Shown here piece after piece: positions 33,835-42,714 of a stretch of DNA of 64,000 nt. Position numbers and translations under genes: made by a program. How positions within the stretch are numbered: the first letter of the stretch is position 1; each line of letters opens with the position of its first letter. Under the pieces are notes generated by a model, which was not told where the DNA came from, did not search any database, and saw only the letters and a list, made by a program, of their open reading frames with translations. The stretch comes from Pseudomonas kairouanensis (GTDB lineage Bacteria; Pseudomonadota; Gammaproteobacteria; Pseudomonadales; Pseudomonadaceae), in contig NZ_QUZU01000019.1 of assembly GCF_004682055.1 (NCBI RefSeq), forward strand, positions 41,251 through 105,250, read 5' to 3'.

Positions 33835-33879
33835 AGGCCGGCGATTCTTGCCCCTTGTTCGCGGTTAAATCATCACTAA

Positions 33880-33900
33880 GGGACGCACTTTTCGCGTCCC
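33880..33900 (+). other. Hairpin between ribBA and ribH
   Basis: GGGACGC and GCGTCCC flank a seven-base loop, followed by GGCTCTTT rather than a clean T-run. It could act as a weak attenuator or stabilise the 5' end of a ribH transcript. The rest of this 88-bp gap does not fit an FMN riboswitch. Confidence 0.4.
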
Positions 33901-33922
33901 GGCTCTTTAAGAGATTTGTCGA

Positions 33923-34399
33923 ATGACCCTGAAGACCATCGAAGGTACCTTCATCGCCCCCAAAGGCCGCTACGCCCTGGTAGTTGGCCGCTTCAACAGC
34001 TTCGTGGTTGAAAGCCTGGTAAGCGGTGCCGTGGACGCCCTGGTTCGCCACGGTGTGAGCGAAAGCGACATCACCGTTATCCGTGCCCCTGGCGCCTTCG
34101 AAATTCCACTGGTTGCGCAAAAAGTTGCCCAACAGGGTGAATACGCGGCGATCATCGCCCTGGGCGCGGTGATTCGTGGCGGTACTCCGCACTTCGAATA
34201 CGTGGCTGGCGAATGCACCAAGGGCCTGGCCCAGGTGTCCATGGAGTTCGGCGTGCCGGTCGCGTTCGGCGTACTGACTGTGGATTCCATCGAGCAAGCC
34301 ATCGAGCGTTCCGGCACCAAGGCCGGTAACAAAGGCGCTGAAGCTGCCTTGTCCGCCCTGGAAATGGTCAGCCTGCTGTCGCAGTTGGAGGCCAAGTGA
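33923..34399 (+). CDS. ribH: 6,7-dimethyl-8-ribityllumazine synthase
   Basis: 158 residues with the family blocks GRFNSFVVESLVSGAVDAL, RAPGAFEIP, LGAVIRGGTPHFEYV and FGVLTVDSIEQAIERSGTKAGNKG. It condenses the ribityl-pyrimidine with the RibB product. It overlaps nusB by 4 nt (GTGA). Confidence 0.97.
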   Translation: MTLKTIEGTFIAPKGRYALVVGRFNSFVVESLVSGAVDALVRHGVSESDITVIRAPGAFEIPLVAQKVAQQGEYAAIIALGAVIRGGTPHFEYVAGECTKGLAQVSMEFGVPVAFGVLTVDSIEQAIERSGTKAGNKGAEAALSALEMVSLLSQLEAK

Positions 34400-34896
34400 T
34401 TTCCGACGAGAGCGACAACTTCAACCCGCGTGAGCCACGCCCAGCAGACGCTGGCAAGCCATCCAAGAACGAGAAGCGTCGCGCTGCTCGTCAGTTGGCG
34501 ACCCAGGCGCTGTACCAGCGTCACCTGGCCGGTGCGTCGTTGAACGAAATCGAAGCGCAGTTTCGCGTCGACAACGATTTCACCTTTGCCGACCTGCCGT
34601 ACTTCCACGACATCTTGCACGGTGTGCATGCCCACCTGACCGAGATCGACACGGCCCTGGCCCCTTGCCTGGACCTGACCATCGAGGAGCTGGACCCGGT
34701 TGAACTGTGCGTAATGCGCCTGTCTACCTGGGAATTGCTCTACCGCGTCGACGTGCCGTACCGCGTGGTGATCAACGAAGGCATCGAACTGGCGAAAGTC
34801 TACGGTTCGACCGACGGCCACAAGTTCGTCAACGGCGTGCTCGACAAGCTGGCCCCGCGCCTGCGTGAAGCCGAAGTGAAGGCGTACAAGCGCTAA
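34396..34896 (+). CDS. nusB: Transcription antitermination factor NusB
   Basis: 166 residues from a GTG overlapping the ribH stop. All-helical NusB core: KRRAARQLATQALYQRHLAGAS, LDLTIEELDPVELCVMRLSTWELL, VVINEGIELAKVYGSTDGHKFVNGVLDKLA. It binds boxA RNA with NusE for rRNA antitermination. The ribH-nusB-thiL order is conserved in proteobacteria. Confidence 0.96.
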   Translation: MISDESDNFNPREPRPADAGKPSKNEKRRAARQLATQALYQRHLAGASLNEIEAQFRVDNDFTFADLPYFHDILHGVHAHLTEIDTALAPCLDLTIEELDPVELCVMRLSTWELLYRVDVPYRVVINEGIELAKVYGSTDGHKFVNGVLDKLAPRLREAEVKAYKR

Positions 34897-34914
34897 CCTG
34901 CGCTTGAATCCTTG

Positions 34915-35880
34915 ATGGGTGAGTTCGAGCTGATCCGCAACTACTTCGCCGCCGCGCCCTGTGCGCAGGGCGGCGAAGGCATTGCCTTGGGGATCGGCGA
35001 CGACTGCGCCCTGCTGGCGCTCCCCGCTGGGGAGCAACTGGCAATCTCTACCGATACGTTGGTGGCCGGGGTGCATTTTGCCGACCCCTGCGACCCGTTC
35101 CTGCTGGGCCAGCGTTCGTTGGCCGTGGCCGTGAGCGACCTGGCCGCCATGGGCGCCCATCCCCTCGCGTTTACCCTTGCACTCACCACCCCGACGGTTG
35201 ATGCCGATTGGCTGCAGCGCTATGCCCAGGGTTTGAACCTGATGGCGCAAAGCTGCGGCGTTGGCCTGGTGGGCGGCGATACCACGCGGGGGCCGTTGAG
35301 CCTGACCCTGACCGTGTTCGGCCGTGTGCCCGCCGGGCAGGCATTGACCCGCAGCGGCGCGCAGCCGGGTGACCTGCTGTGCGTGGGCGGCGAACTGGGC
35401 AATGCCGCTGGCGCCTTGGCGTTGGTATTGGGCCAGCGTACGGCTGATGCGGCCATCGCAGACCCATTGCTGGCCCACTACTGGTCACCCCAGCCGCAGT
35501 TGGCCCTGGGGCTTGCGCTACGGGGCAAGGCTACGTCTGCGATGGATATTTCTGACGGGCTTCTGGCTGATTGCGGGCATATCGCCAAGGCGTCGGCCGT
35601 CAGCCTGCTGATCGAGCGCCAGCAACTGCCACTGTCCAAGGCGTTACTGGCGTTTGTTGGTGATGAGGCGGCGCGGGTGGCGGCCTTGAGCGGGGGCGAT
35701 GACTATGTGCTGGCATTCACCCTGCCACCTGCCGAGCTGGCACCGTTACAGGCCGGCGGTTGGCCGGTCCATGTGATCGGCCGGGTGGCGGCGGGGCAGG
35801 GCGTGACGCTGCTCGATGCCAGTGGCCAGGACATCACCCCGGCCGTGCGTGGCTATCAGCACTTTCACGCGGCGCCGTAA
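34915..35880 (+). CDS. thiL: Thiamine-monophosphate kinase
   Basis: 321 residues from the ATG at 34915; the TTG just before it is less likely. PurM-like ATP-binding fold: GIGDDCALL, STDTLVAGVHF, SVSDLAAMGA-like AVSDLAAMGAHPL, GGDTTRGPLSLTLTVFG, MDISDGLLAD. It makes thiamine diphosphate from the monophosphate. In P. aeruginosa pgpA follows thiL, as I recall; here no pgpA is present before ribA. Confidence 0.96.
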   Translation: MGEFELIRNYFAAAPCAQGGEGIALGIGDDCALLALPAGEQLAISTDTLVAGVHFADPCDPFLLGQRSLAVAVSDLAAMGAHPLAFTLALTTPTVDADWLQRYAQGLNLMAQSCGVGLVGGDTTRGPLSLTLTVFGRVPAGQALTRSGAQPGDLLCVGGELGNAAGALALVLGQRTADAAIADPLLAHYWSPQPQLALGLALRGKATSAMDISDGLLADCGHIAKASAVSLLIERQQLPLSKALLAFVGDEAARVAALSGGDDYVLAFTLPPAELAPLQAGGWPVHVIGRVAAGQGVTLLDASGQDITPAVRGYQHFHAAP

Positions 35881-35934
35881 GCCGGCGACCTGCGCTACCC
35901 TCTATACGATCATGACGCAGTAGGAGGTTGTCCC

Positions 35935-36663
35935 ATGGATGTGCGCCGCTGGCTGGTGGTAGTGCTGTGCGCCTTCACGCCGTGGGTGCACGCCGATGAG
36001 GTGCCGCAGGTGCCCGGCAAGGTGCTGTTGGCCAGCGAGGCCTGGGACGACTACACCAACGCCGACGGTCGTGGCCTGGCCTGGGACGTGTTGCGCAAGG
36101 TCTTCGAACCGGCCGGGATCACCCTGCAAACCCGCACTGAACCTTACACGCGCTCGGTCGGCCTGGCCCAGCGTGGCGAGGTGGATGGATGGGTCGGCTC
36201 CTACCGCGACGAAGCCCAGGGCGTGCTGTACCCCCATTGGAACTTCGATTCCGACCATATCTACGCCCTCGGCCTGGCAACTACGCCCCCACCCACCCCT
36301 GCAACCCTGGGCGATTACCGCCTGGCGTGGGTGCGCGGCTACAAGTACGAGGACTATCTGCCCAACGTGCGCCGCTTCAACCAGATCGAACGCCGAGATG
36401 GCATTCCTTCGATGCTGCAGCACGCCCGGGCCGACTTCTACATCGATGCCCTGACCGAAGTCACCGAAGTGCTCAGACAAGCCGATGACCCTTCCCTGTT
36501 CCGCTTGACCCATGTGGCCGAGTTGCCGCTGTACGTGGGGTTTGCCGATAACGAGCGGGGCCGAGGCCTGATGGCGGTATTCGATGAACGCATGGCGCAG
36601 TTGGTGAACAGCGGCGAGCTAAAGCCGATTTTCGAGCACTGGAAACAGCCGTACCCGTTCTGA
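35935..36663 (+). CDS. Periplasmic solute-binding protein (amino-acid-type ABC)
   Basis: 242 residues with a signal peptide ending near HADE (MDVRRWLVVVLCAFTPWVHA) and a strong AGGAGGTTG site. The sequence is of the type 3 solute-binding fold (LLASEAWDDYTNADGRGLAWDVLRKVF, WVGSYRDEAQGVLYP, LRLAWVRGYKY-like). No permease or ATPase genes are beside it, so it may serve another transporter or act as a sensor-type binding protein. Ligand unknown. Confidence 0.8.
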   Translation: MDVRRWLVVVLCAFTPWVHADEVPQVPGKVLLASEAWDDYTNADGRGLAWDVLRKVFEPAGITLQTRTEPYTRSVGLAQRGEVDGWVGSYRDEAQGVLYPHWNFDSDHIYALGLATTPPPTPATLGDYRLAWVRGYKYEDYLPNVRRFNQIERRDGIPSMLQHARADFYIDALTEVTEVLRQADDPSLFRLTHVAELPLYVGFADNERGRGLMAVFDERMAQLVNSGELKPIFEHWKQPYPF

Positions 36664-36792
36664 ACTGCATAGAACCGAGGTGAAGGCCAATCGAACCGAT
36701 TGATCTTTATCAGCGATAATTCAGCTTAAGCGTCTGTAGGAACCTGCTGTTACAATAGCCGCCTTTGTAAAAACTGAAATCAGGAGCACACG

Positions 36793-37410
36793 GTGCCCGT
36801 CGTTTTCGTCGCCGCTTCCAAGCTGCCTACCCCTTTTGCCACGTTCACCATGAACGGCTTTCTCGAAGAAGCCACTGGCCGCGAGCACGTTGTGCTCAGC
36901 CTGGGCGACATCGCTGACGGCGCGCCGGTGCTTGGCCGCGTGCACTCCGAGTGCCTGACCGGTGATGCACTGTTCAGCCAGCGTTGCGACTGCGGTTCGC
37001 AATTGGAAGCCGCCATGCGTGCCATTGCCCGTGAAGGCCGGGGTGTATTGCTGTACTTGCGTCAGGAAGGCCGGGGAATTGGCCTGATGAACAAGATCCG
37101 CGCCTACGAGTTGCAAGATGGCGGTGCCGACACCGTTGAAGCCAACGAACGCCTGGGCTTTGCGGCCGACCAGCGTGACTACGCGATCTGCCTGCCGATG
37201 CTCGAACACCTGGGGGTCAAATCCCTGCGGCTGATGACCAACAACCCGCGCAAGGTCAAAGCCTTGACCGACATGGGTATCACCGTGGCCGAGCGTGTGC
37301 CGCTGCACACGGGGCACAACCCGCACAACAAACTCTACCTGGCCACCAAGGCCAGCAAGCTTGACCACATGATGGGCAACGAGCATCAGGGCGAGGTCGA
37401 CCGCGCGTGA
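36793..37410 (+). CDS. ribA: GTP cyclohydrolase II
   Basis: 205 residues from a GTG preceded by CAGGAG. It has the complete zinc triad in RVHSECLTGDALFSQRCDCG and the catalytic block RQEGRGIGLMNKIRAYELQ. It opens the GTP ring for riboflavin synthesis. This is the working copy, complementing the degenerate C-terminal half of the RibBA protein at 32743-33834. A possible -10 (TACAAT) lies near 36751. It overlaps the next gene by 4 nt. Confidence 0.96.
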   Translation: MPVVFVAASKLPTPFATFTMNGFLEEATGREHVVLSLGDIADGAPVLGRVHSECLTGDALFSQRCDCGSQLEAAMRAIAREGRGVLLYLRQEGRGIGLMNKIRAYELQDGGADTVEANERLGFAADQRDYAICLPMLEHLGVKSLRLMTNNPRKVKALTDMGITVAERVPLHTGHNPHNKLYLATKASKLDHMMGNEHQGEVDRA

Positions 37411-37826
37411 CCCGAGGCCAGGTGAAACGGCGACTGTCCTTCAACTGGTGGCAGTACCTGGCCCTGGCGTTGCTGCCCCTGTTCGTGATCAACCTGGTAT
37501 TTGGCCAGGCCCAATCCCTGCTGCCAGTGCTGGCCATGCCGTTCTTTATCGCCGGCGTGGCCTCGATGTTCCTCAGCCTGCGCTATTTCAACGGCTATAA
37601 ACACGCGCTGATCGCCACGTCCAAAGCCCTCGACACCCCCGAAGAACCCGCTGCCTGGATCACCCTGGCGGCCCGCCGCCGTGCGGCGTTGTTGATTGCG
37701 GCCGTACCGGCCTGGATCGGCGCGTTGGCAGTGTTCGTCGGCCTGGAGGCCGTGCCGCTGTGTCTGCTGGCGCTGTCGACCCTGGTGTTGTTCTACCTCT
37801 ACCGTATCCCTCGTCAACTGGGATGA
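37407..37826 (+). CDS. Small integral membrane protein
   Basis: 139 residues from a GTG overlapping ribA. Four hydrophobic segments are visible, at about 15-35, 36-55, 87-108 and 112-131. No family is recognised with confidence. It overlaps the following BtuF-like gene by ATGA, so it may belong with cobalamin handling or simply be caught between two genes. Confidence 0.65.
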   Translation: MTRGQVKRRLSFNWWQYLALALLPLFVINLVFGQAQSLLPVLAMPFFIAGVASMFLSLRYFNGYKHALIATSKALDTPEEPAAWITLAARRRAALLIAAVPAWIGALAVFVGLEAVPLCLLALSTLVLFYLYRIPRQLG

Positions 37827-38611
37827 TGCGCTGCGGCTTGCTCGCTCTGCTGTTGGCGTTGAGCGCTCAGGTGCTGGCGGCCGAGCGTGTCGTGAGCCTG
37901 GCGCCGTCACTGTCTGAAATCGTGGTTGAACTGGGGGCTAGCGAACTGCTGGTGGGTGTGCTTGAGGGTGGCAAGCGGCCTGCGGCATTGGCGAACCTGC
38001 CGTCAGTCGGGCAGTACGGCCAACTGGATATGGAACGCCTGCTCAGCCTCAAGCCCGACCTGATCCTGCTTTGGCCCGGTAGCGTCGGCCCGGCCCAGCG
38101 CGAGCAGTTGCAGCGTTTGAACATCCCCGTCTACGTCGCCGAACCCCACAGCCTTGAACAACTCACCACCCAGGTCCAGGCCATCGCCGAGCAATTGGGC
38201 CGCGCCGATGCCGGTCGGCAATTGGCCGCGCACTTGCGTCAGCGCCTGGCCGAGCTGCGTCAGCGCTATCAGCGGGCGCAGCCGCTGCGGGTGTTCTACC
38301 AGGTGTGGAACCAGCCGTTGTACACCGTGGGCGGTGGGCAGATCATCAGCGATGCCTTGGGTGTGTGCGGTGCGCGCAATGTGTTCGATGACCTCAAGTT
38401 GCCTGCGCCGCAGGTGAGTATTGAGTCGGTGTTGCAGCGTGATCCCGAGATGATTCTGGTGGGGGATCAGGCACAACTGGATGCCTGGAAAACCTGGCCC
38501 ACCATGGCGCCCCGGGTGCGGGTAGTGCCGGATAAAGGGCTGGAACGGCCCAGTGGGCAGATGCTGGAAGCGGTGGGGCGGTTGTGTCAGGTGATTGCTC
38601 CAAACCTGTGA
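37823..38611 (+). CDS. btuF: BtuF-like cobalamin-binding periplasmic protein
   Basis: 262 residues from the ATG at 37823, with signal peptide MMRCGLLALLLALSAQVLAA. The type III binding-protein layout reads RVVSLAPSLSEIVVELGASELLVGV, PSVGQYGQLDMERLLSLKPDLIL, then the long helix and YTVGGGQIISDALGVCGARNVF. It delivers corrinoid to BtuCD. No btuC or btuD is adjacent, but the btuB receptor gene is convergent next door, which supports the role. Confidence 0.82.
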   Translation: MMRCGLLALLLALSAQVLAAERVVSLAPSLSEIVVELGASELLVGVLEGGKRPAALANLPSVGQYGQLDMERLLSLKPDLILLWPGSVGPAQREQLQRLNIPVYVAEPHSLEQLTTQVQAIAEQLGRADAGRQLAAHLRQRLAELRQRYQRAQPLRVFYQVWNQPLYTVGGGQIISDALGVCGARNVFDDLKLPAPQVSIESVLQRDPEMILVGDQAQLDAWKTWPTMAPRVRVVPDKGLERPSGQMLEAVGRLCQVIAPNL

Positions 38612-38613
38612 GA

Positions 38614-38690
38614 CCGCTTTCGCGAGCAAGCCCGCTCCCACCTTTTGATCTGTGAATATATTCAGAATGTGCGGGCTTGCTCGCGAAAGG
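38614..38690. repeat. REP pair (REPIN), GCTTGCTCGCGA class
   Basis: CGCTTTCGCGAGCAAGCCCG and the inverted GCGGGCTTGCTCGCGAAAGG flank about 30 bp between the convergent btuF-like and btuB genes. Confidence 0.88.
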
Positions 38691-38706
38691 GCCGGCACAG
38701 GCCCCA

Positions 38707-40566
38707 TCAAATTTCAGGCGTCCACGTCACCCCAAACATCCAAACCCGGCCTTGCTCCCGATACCGCTGATTCACCTCAAACCCCGGATCTTGATAGCTA
38801 TACATCGCTCGGGCATAAGCCTTGTCCAGCAGGTTATCCACCTTCACCGAAAGCGCCACTTCCCGGTTCAACGCCCAGCTGCTGCGCAAGCCCAGTAAGC
38901 CATAACCCGCCAGGCGATGAGCATTCGCTTCGTCGTCATAACGGGTACTGACGGCCTGCCAGGTAGCGCCAACCCCCAATTTGTCGAACTGCCGGTCCAC
39001 ATCCAGGCTCAACGTACGCCGCGCCCGCCGGGCCAGGGTGTGGCCGCTGTCGCGATCGCGTGGGTCGATGATCGAGAGCCCCAGGTTGCTCTGCCAGCCG
39101 AACAGTTCCTGCTTGAGGGCCGCCTCGAAGCCGTTGATACGGGCTGAGGCGACGTTGTAAGGGATAAACAAGGTCTCTGACTGCGCGACGATGGCGTCCC
39201 TGAGGTCGGTGCGGTACAGCGAGGTTTCCAGGCGCGTGGTGTCGGTCAACTGACTGCGCCATTGCAGTTCGTAGCTTTTTGAATGCTCGGGCTTGAGGTT
39301 GGGGTTGCTGCTGTCGGGGTAGTACAAATCGTTGAAGCTGGGCGCGCGGAAGCCTTCGCTGTAGGACAGCAGCACGTCGTTGTCTGGGTTGAGCGGCACT
39401 GTAAGGGTGCCACTCCAAGTGTTCTGGCTGCCGAATTGCTGGTTGGTGTCGTGGCGCAGGCCCAGTTCGGTGGAGAAACTGTCGGCTGCAAAGCGGTGCT
39501 GGACAAACACGGCTCGGTTCCAGCGGCTGTCCTGATCGAAATCGGTGCTGGCGTGCACGCGATCTTCATACCAGTCGCCGCCCAGGATCAGGCTGTTGCG
39601 CGCATTGAGGGTCAGGTCGTTCTGCCAGTTCACCGAGTCGCGGTAAGTGTTGAAGGCGCTGGTGCTGTCGCTCAGGGCGTCGCGTTTTGTATCGCGATTC
39701 TCGCTGTGGCCCAGTTCCAGGCGGGTTTGCCAGTGTTCGTTGAGCGTGGCGTCCACGTAGCTGCTGGCGCTGCTGACGTTGTAGTCGGTGTAGGGCTTTT
39801 GACTGACGAAGGGGTTGTCATACTCGGACTTGCCCCGGCCATCGAGCAGATTGAAGCCGATTTCGATGTCGTCGCTCAGTGCGTGGCTGAGGTTCAGGCT
39901 CACGGACTTGTTGCGATACGCATCGTGGTCGCCATCACTGGCAAACGACTCATGGGTCCAGTTGATGCCGTGGGTTTCATCCAGGCTGGCGCCGAGGTTG
40001 AAGCGGGTACGCTCGTCACCGCCCGACAGGCCCAGGCTGCGTTCCCAGGTGTGGTTGCTGCCGAACCCCAGGTGCAAGCGCGGGTGAACGCCGGCTTGTG
40101 CGTTGCGCCGGGTGAAAATCTGGATAACCCCGCCGATGGCGTCGCTGCCGTAGATCACCGAGCGTGAACCGCGCAGCACTTCCACCCGCTCGATCTGGTC
40201 GACACTCAAAAATTGCAGGCCGCTGTCACCCGAGGTGGCGTTGGCAATGCGCTGGCCATCCACCAGCACCAGGCTTTGGGCGGCCTTGGTGCCGCGAATG
40301 AAAATCCCCGGCAGGCTGCCACGGCCACCGGTTTGTGCCACTTGCACCCCAGGGACGCGGCTGAGCAGGTCAGTCACGCTGGTGGGCTGCAAGCGATCGA
40401 TGTCGTCGCGGGTGAAGACGCTGTTGGCGGCGCTGCTGTCGTTGCGCGCCTGCACCTGGCGGTTGGCGCTGATGACCACATCCGGAAGGTTCAGGGCCTG
40501 GTCGCGGGTGTCGGCGAACAGCTCGGGGGCGGGCACAAGCAGCAGGGCGAGGTACAGACGTTTCAT
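38707..40566 (-). CDS. btuB: TonB-dependent vitamin B12 receptor
   Basis: 619 residues from the ATG at 40566 (signal peptide MKRLYLALLLVPAPELFA); the longer reading runs through the REP pair and is rejected. A TonB box-like LPDVVISANRQ is followed by a plug domain (LQPTSVTDLLSRVPGVQVAQTGGRG, RIANATSGDSGLQFL, EVLRGSRSVIYGSDAIGGVI). A 22-strand barrel ends in DPGFEVNQRYREQGRVWMFG. It is the outer-membrane corrinoid receptor. No cobalamin riboswitch was recognised in the 139 bp upstream. Confidence 0.9.
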   Translation of the reverse strand: MKRLYLALLLVPAPELFADTRDQALNLPDVVISANRQVQARNDSSAANSVFTRDDIDRLQPTSVTDLLSRVPGVQVAQTGGRGSLPGIFIRGTKAAQSLVLVDGQRIANATSGDSGLQFLSVDQIERVEVLRGSRSVIYGSDAIGGVIQIFTRRNAQAGVHPRLHLGFGSNHTWERSLGLSGGDERTRFNLGASLDETHGINWTHESFASDGDHDAYRNKSVSLNLSHALSDDIEIGFNLLDGRGKSEYDNPFVSQKPYTDYNVSSASSYVDATLNEHWQTRLELGHSENRDTKRDALSDSTSAFNTYRDSVNWQNDLTLNARNSLILGGDWYEDRVHASTDFDQDSRWNRAVFVQHRFAADSFSTELGLRHDTNQQFGSQNTWSGTLTVPLNPDNDVLLSYSEGFRAPSFNDLYYPDSSNPNLKPEHSKSYELQWRSQLTDTTRLETSLYRTDLRDAIVAQSETLFIPYNVASARINGFEAALKQELFGWQSNLGLSIIDPRDRDSGHTLARRARRTLSLDVDRQFDKLGVGATWQAVSTRYDDEANAHRLAGYGLLGLRSSWALNREVALSVKVDNLLDKAYARAMYSYQDPGFEVNQRYREQGRVWMFGVTWTPEI

Positions 40567-40603
40567 GGGCTGTCCATATTGTTTGAGATGTACATAAACC
40601 AAA

Positions 40604-40691
40604 TGTGGGAGGGGGCTTGCCCCCGATGGCGGTGTGTCAGTCTCAGTATCTTTCACTGAACCACCGCTATCGGGGGCAAGCCCCCTCCCAC
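40604..40691. repeat. REP pair (REPIN), GGGGGCTTGCCCCC class
   Basis: GTGGGAGGGGGCTTGCCCCC and its inverted copy. It lies between btuB and dxs and occupies most of the gap. Confidence 0.9.
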
Positions 40692-40705
40692 ATTTTAAAG
40701 CCGGT

Positions 40706-42604
40706 TTACAGGCCCAGTTGCGCCATGCGTTTGACGACCGACGCTTCGATGCCGGCTTCATCCAGCCCACACTCAGCCAACATTTGCGCCGGCTTGGCGT
40801 GTTCGACATACACATCCGGCAAGCCCAGGTGCAGCACCGACTTGAGAATGTTCTCCCGCGCCAGGAACTCACTGACCGCCGCACCGGCGCCGCCCATGAT
40901 GGCGTTTTCTTCGACCGTCACCAGCAGCTCATGGGTACCGGCGATTTCGCGCACCAGCGCTTCATCCAGCGGTTTGACGAAACGCATGTCGACCACGGTG
41001 GCGTCGATCTTCTCGGCGACTTTCAAGGCTTCGGCCAATTGCACGCCAAACACCAGGAACGCCGTCTTGCTGCCTTGGCGGCGCACGATGCCTTTGCCGA
41101 TCTCGATAGGCGCCAAGTCCTTTTCGATTGCCGCGTTCGGGCCGTTGCCACGCGGGTAGCGCACGGCGGCCGGGCCGTTGTACAGGTGACCGGTGCTGAG
41201 CATCTTGCGCAGTTCGTTCTCGTCGCTCGGCGTCATCACCAGCATGCCGGGGATGCAACGCAGGTAGGACAAATCGAAACTGCCGGCGTGGGTCGGGCCG
41301 TCTTCGCCCACCAGGCCTGCGCGGTCGATGGCAAACAGCACGTCGAGGTTCTGCACCGCCACGTCGTGAATCAACTGGTCGTAGCCGCGCTGCAGGAAGG
41401 TGGAATAGATCGCCACCACTGGCTTGGCGCCTTCACAGGCCATACCGGCCGCGAAGGTCACAGCGTGCTGCTCGGCAATTGCCACATCGAAGTAGCGCAG
41501 TGGGAAACGCTCGCTGAACGCCACCAGGTCGGAGCCTTCCTTCATCGCCGGGGTAATGCCCACCAGGCGCGAATCGGCGGCAGCCATGTCGCACAGCCAT
41601 TCGCCGAATACGCCGGAATACTTCGGCCCGCTGGCCTTTTTCGGCGCGGCGGCGGGGGCGTCCACGGGTTCCAGCTTGGTGATGGCGTGGTAGCCAATCG
41701 GGTCGACTTCCGCCGGAGCGAAGCCCTTGCCCTTTTTGGTGACGATATGCAGGAACTGCGGGCCCTTGAGGTCACGCATGTTGCGCAGTGTGGCGATCAG
41801 GGTCGGCAGGTCGTGGCCGTCGATCGGGCCGATGTAGTTCCAGCCCAGCTCTTCGAACAGGGTGCCGGGCACCAGCATGCCCTTGGCATATTCCTCGGTG
41901 CGGCGGGCAATTTCCCACGCGCCGGGCAGACGCGAGAGCACCTTCTTGCTGCCTTCGCGCATGCTGGCGTAGGTGCGGCTGGAGAGGATTTTTGCCAGGT
42001 AATTGGACAGGCCACCGACATTGCGCGAGATCGACATGTCGTTGTCGTTGAGAATCACCAACATGTTGGCGTTCACTTCCGGCGCATGGTTGAGCGCCTC
42101 GAAGGCCATGCCGGCGGTCAATGCGCCGTCGCCAATCACCGCAATGGCCTTGCGCTCGCTGCCTTGCAGGCGGGCGGCAATGGCCATGCCCAGCGCTGCA
42201 CTGATGGAGGTGCTGGAGTGGCCAACACCAAAGGTGTCGTACTCGCTCTCGGCGCGACGCGGGAAGGCCGCGATGCCGTCCTTCTGGCGCAGGGTGCCCA
42301 TTTGTTCGCGGCGGCCCGTGAGGATCTTGTGCGGGTACGCCTGATGGCCCACGTCCCACACCAGCCGGTCATCCGGGGTGTCGAACACATAATGCAGGGC
42401 AATGGTCAGCTCGATGACGCCCAGGCCGGCACCGAAATGCCCACCGGTCTGGCCGACCGTGTAGAGCAATTCCAGGCGCAACTCATCGGCCAGGGTTTCC
42501 AGCTCGGCTTCACCCAGACGGCGCAGCCCGGCCGGCGTGACAGCACGGTCGAGCAGGGGCGTGGACGGGCGCTTGCGGGGAATCTCTTGAAACGTCGTGG
42601 GCAT
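40706..42604 (-). CDS. dxs: 1-deoxy-D-xylulose-5-phosphate synthase
   Basis: 632 residues, standard length. Thiamine-diphosphate region GDGALTAGMAFEALNHA...LNDNDMSIS, transketolase-type central domain (AEQHAVTFAAGMA) and the C-terminal domain (KSVLHLGLPDVYVEHAKPAQML). First step of the MEP isoprenoid pathway. Last gene of the xseB-ispA-dxs unit. Confidence 0.97.
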   Translation of the reverse strand: MPTTFQEIPRKRPSTPLLDRAVTPAGLRRLGEAELETLADELRLELLYTVGQTGGHFGAGLGVIELTIALHYVFDTPDDRLVWDVGHQAYPHKILTGRREQMGTLRQKDGIAAFPRRAESEYDTFGVGHSSTSISAALGMAIAARLQGSERKAIAVIGDGALTAGMAFEALNHAPEVNANMLVILNDNDMSISRNVGGLSNYLAKILSSRTYASMREGSKKVLSRLPGAWEIARRTEEYAKGMLVPGTLFEELGWNYIGPIDGHDLPTLIATLRNMRDLKGPQFLHIVTKKGKGFAPAEVDPIGYHAITKLEPVDAPAAAPKKASGPKYSGVFGEWLCDMAAADSRLVGITPAMKEGSDLVAFSERFPLRYFDVAIAEQHAVTFAAGMACEGAKPVVAIYSTFLQRGYDQLIHDVAVQNLDVLFAIDRAGLVGEDGPTHAGSFDLSYLRCIPGMLVMTPSDENELRKMLSTGHLYNGPAAVRYPRGNGPNAAIEKDLAPIEIGKGIVRRQGSKTAFLVFGVQLAEALKVAEKIDATVVDMRFVKPLDEALVREIAGTHELLVTVEENAIMGGAGAAVSEFLARENILKSVLHLGLPDVYVEHAKPAQMLAECGLDEAGIEASVVKRMAQLGL

Positions 42605-42714
42605 CAGGCGAATCGTTATAGGTATAGAAGAGGCGGCAGTTTACCTCAAGCATCGCAAACTGCCCACGCAGAGCGCCGAACTTGGCTGATATGCGGCCGC
42701 AATGGCCGCGGTTA

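Noticed and set aside
33835..33922. FMN riboswitch before ribH
   Set aside because: The gap is only 88 bp and holds a simple GGGACGC hairpin; the conserved RFN blocks are absent.
40567..40705. Cobalamin riboswitch before btuB
   Set aside because: The gap is filled by a REP pair; the B12-box-like sequence was not seen.
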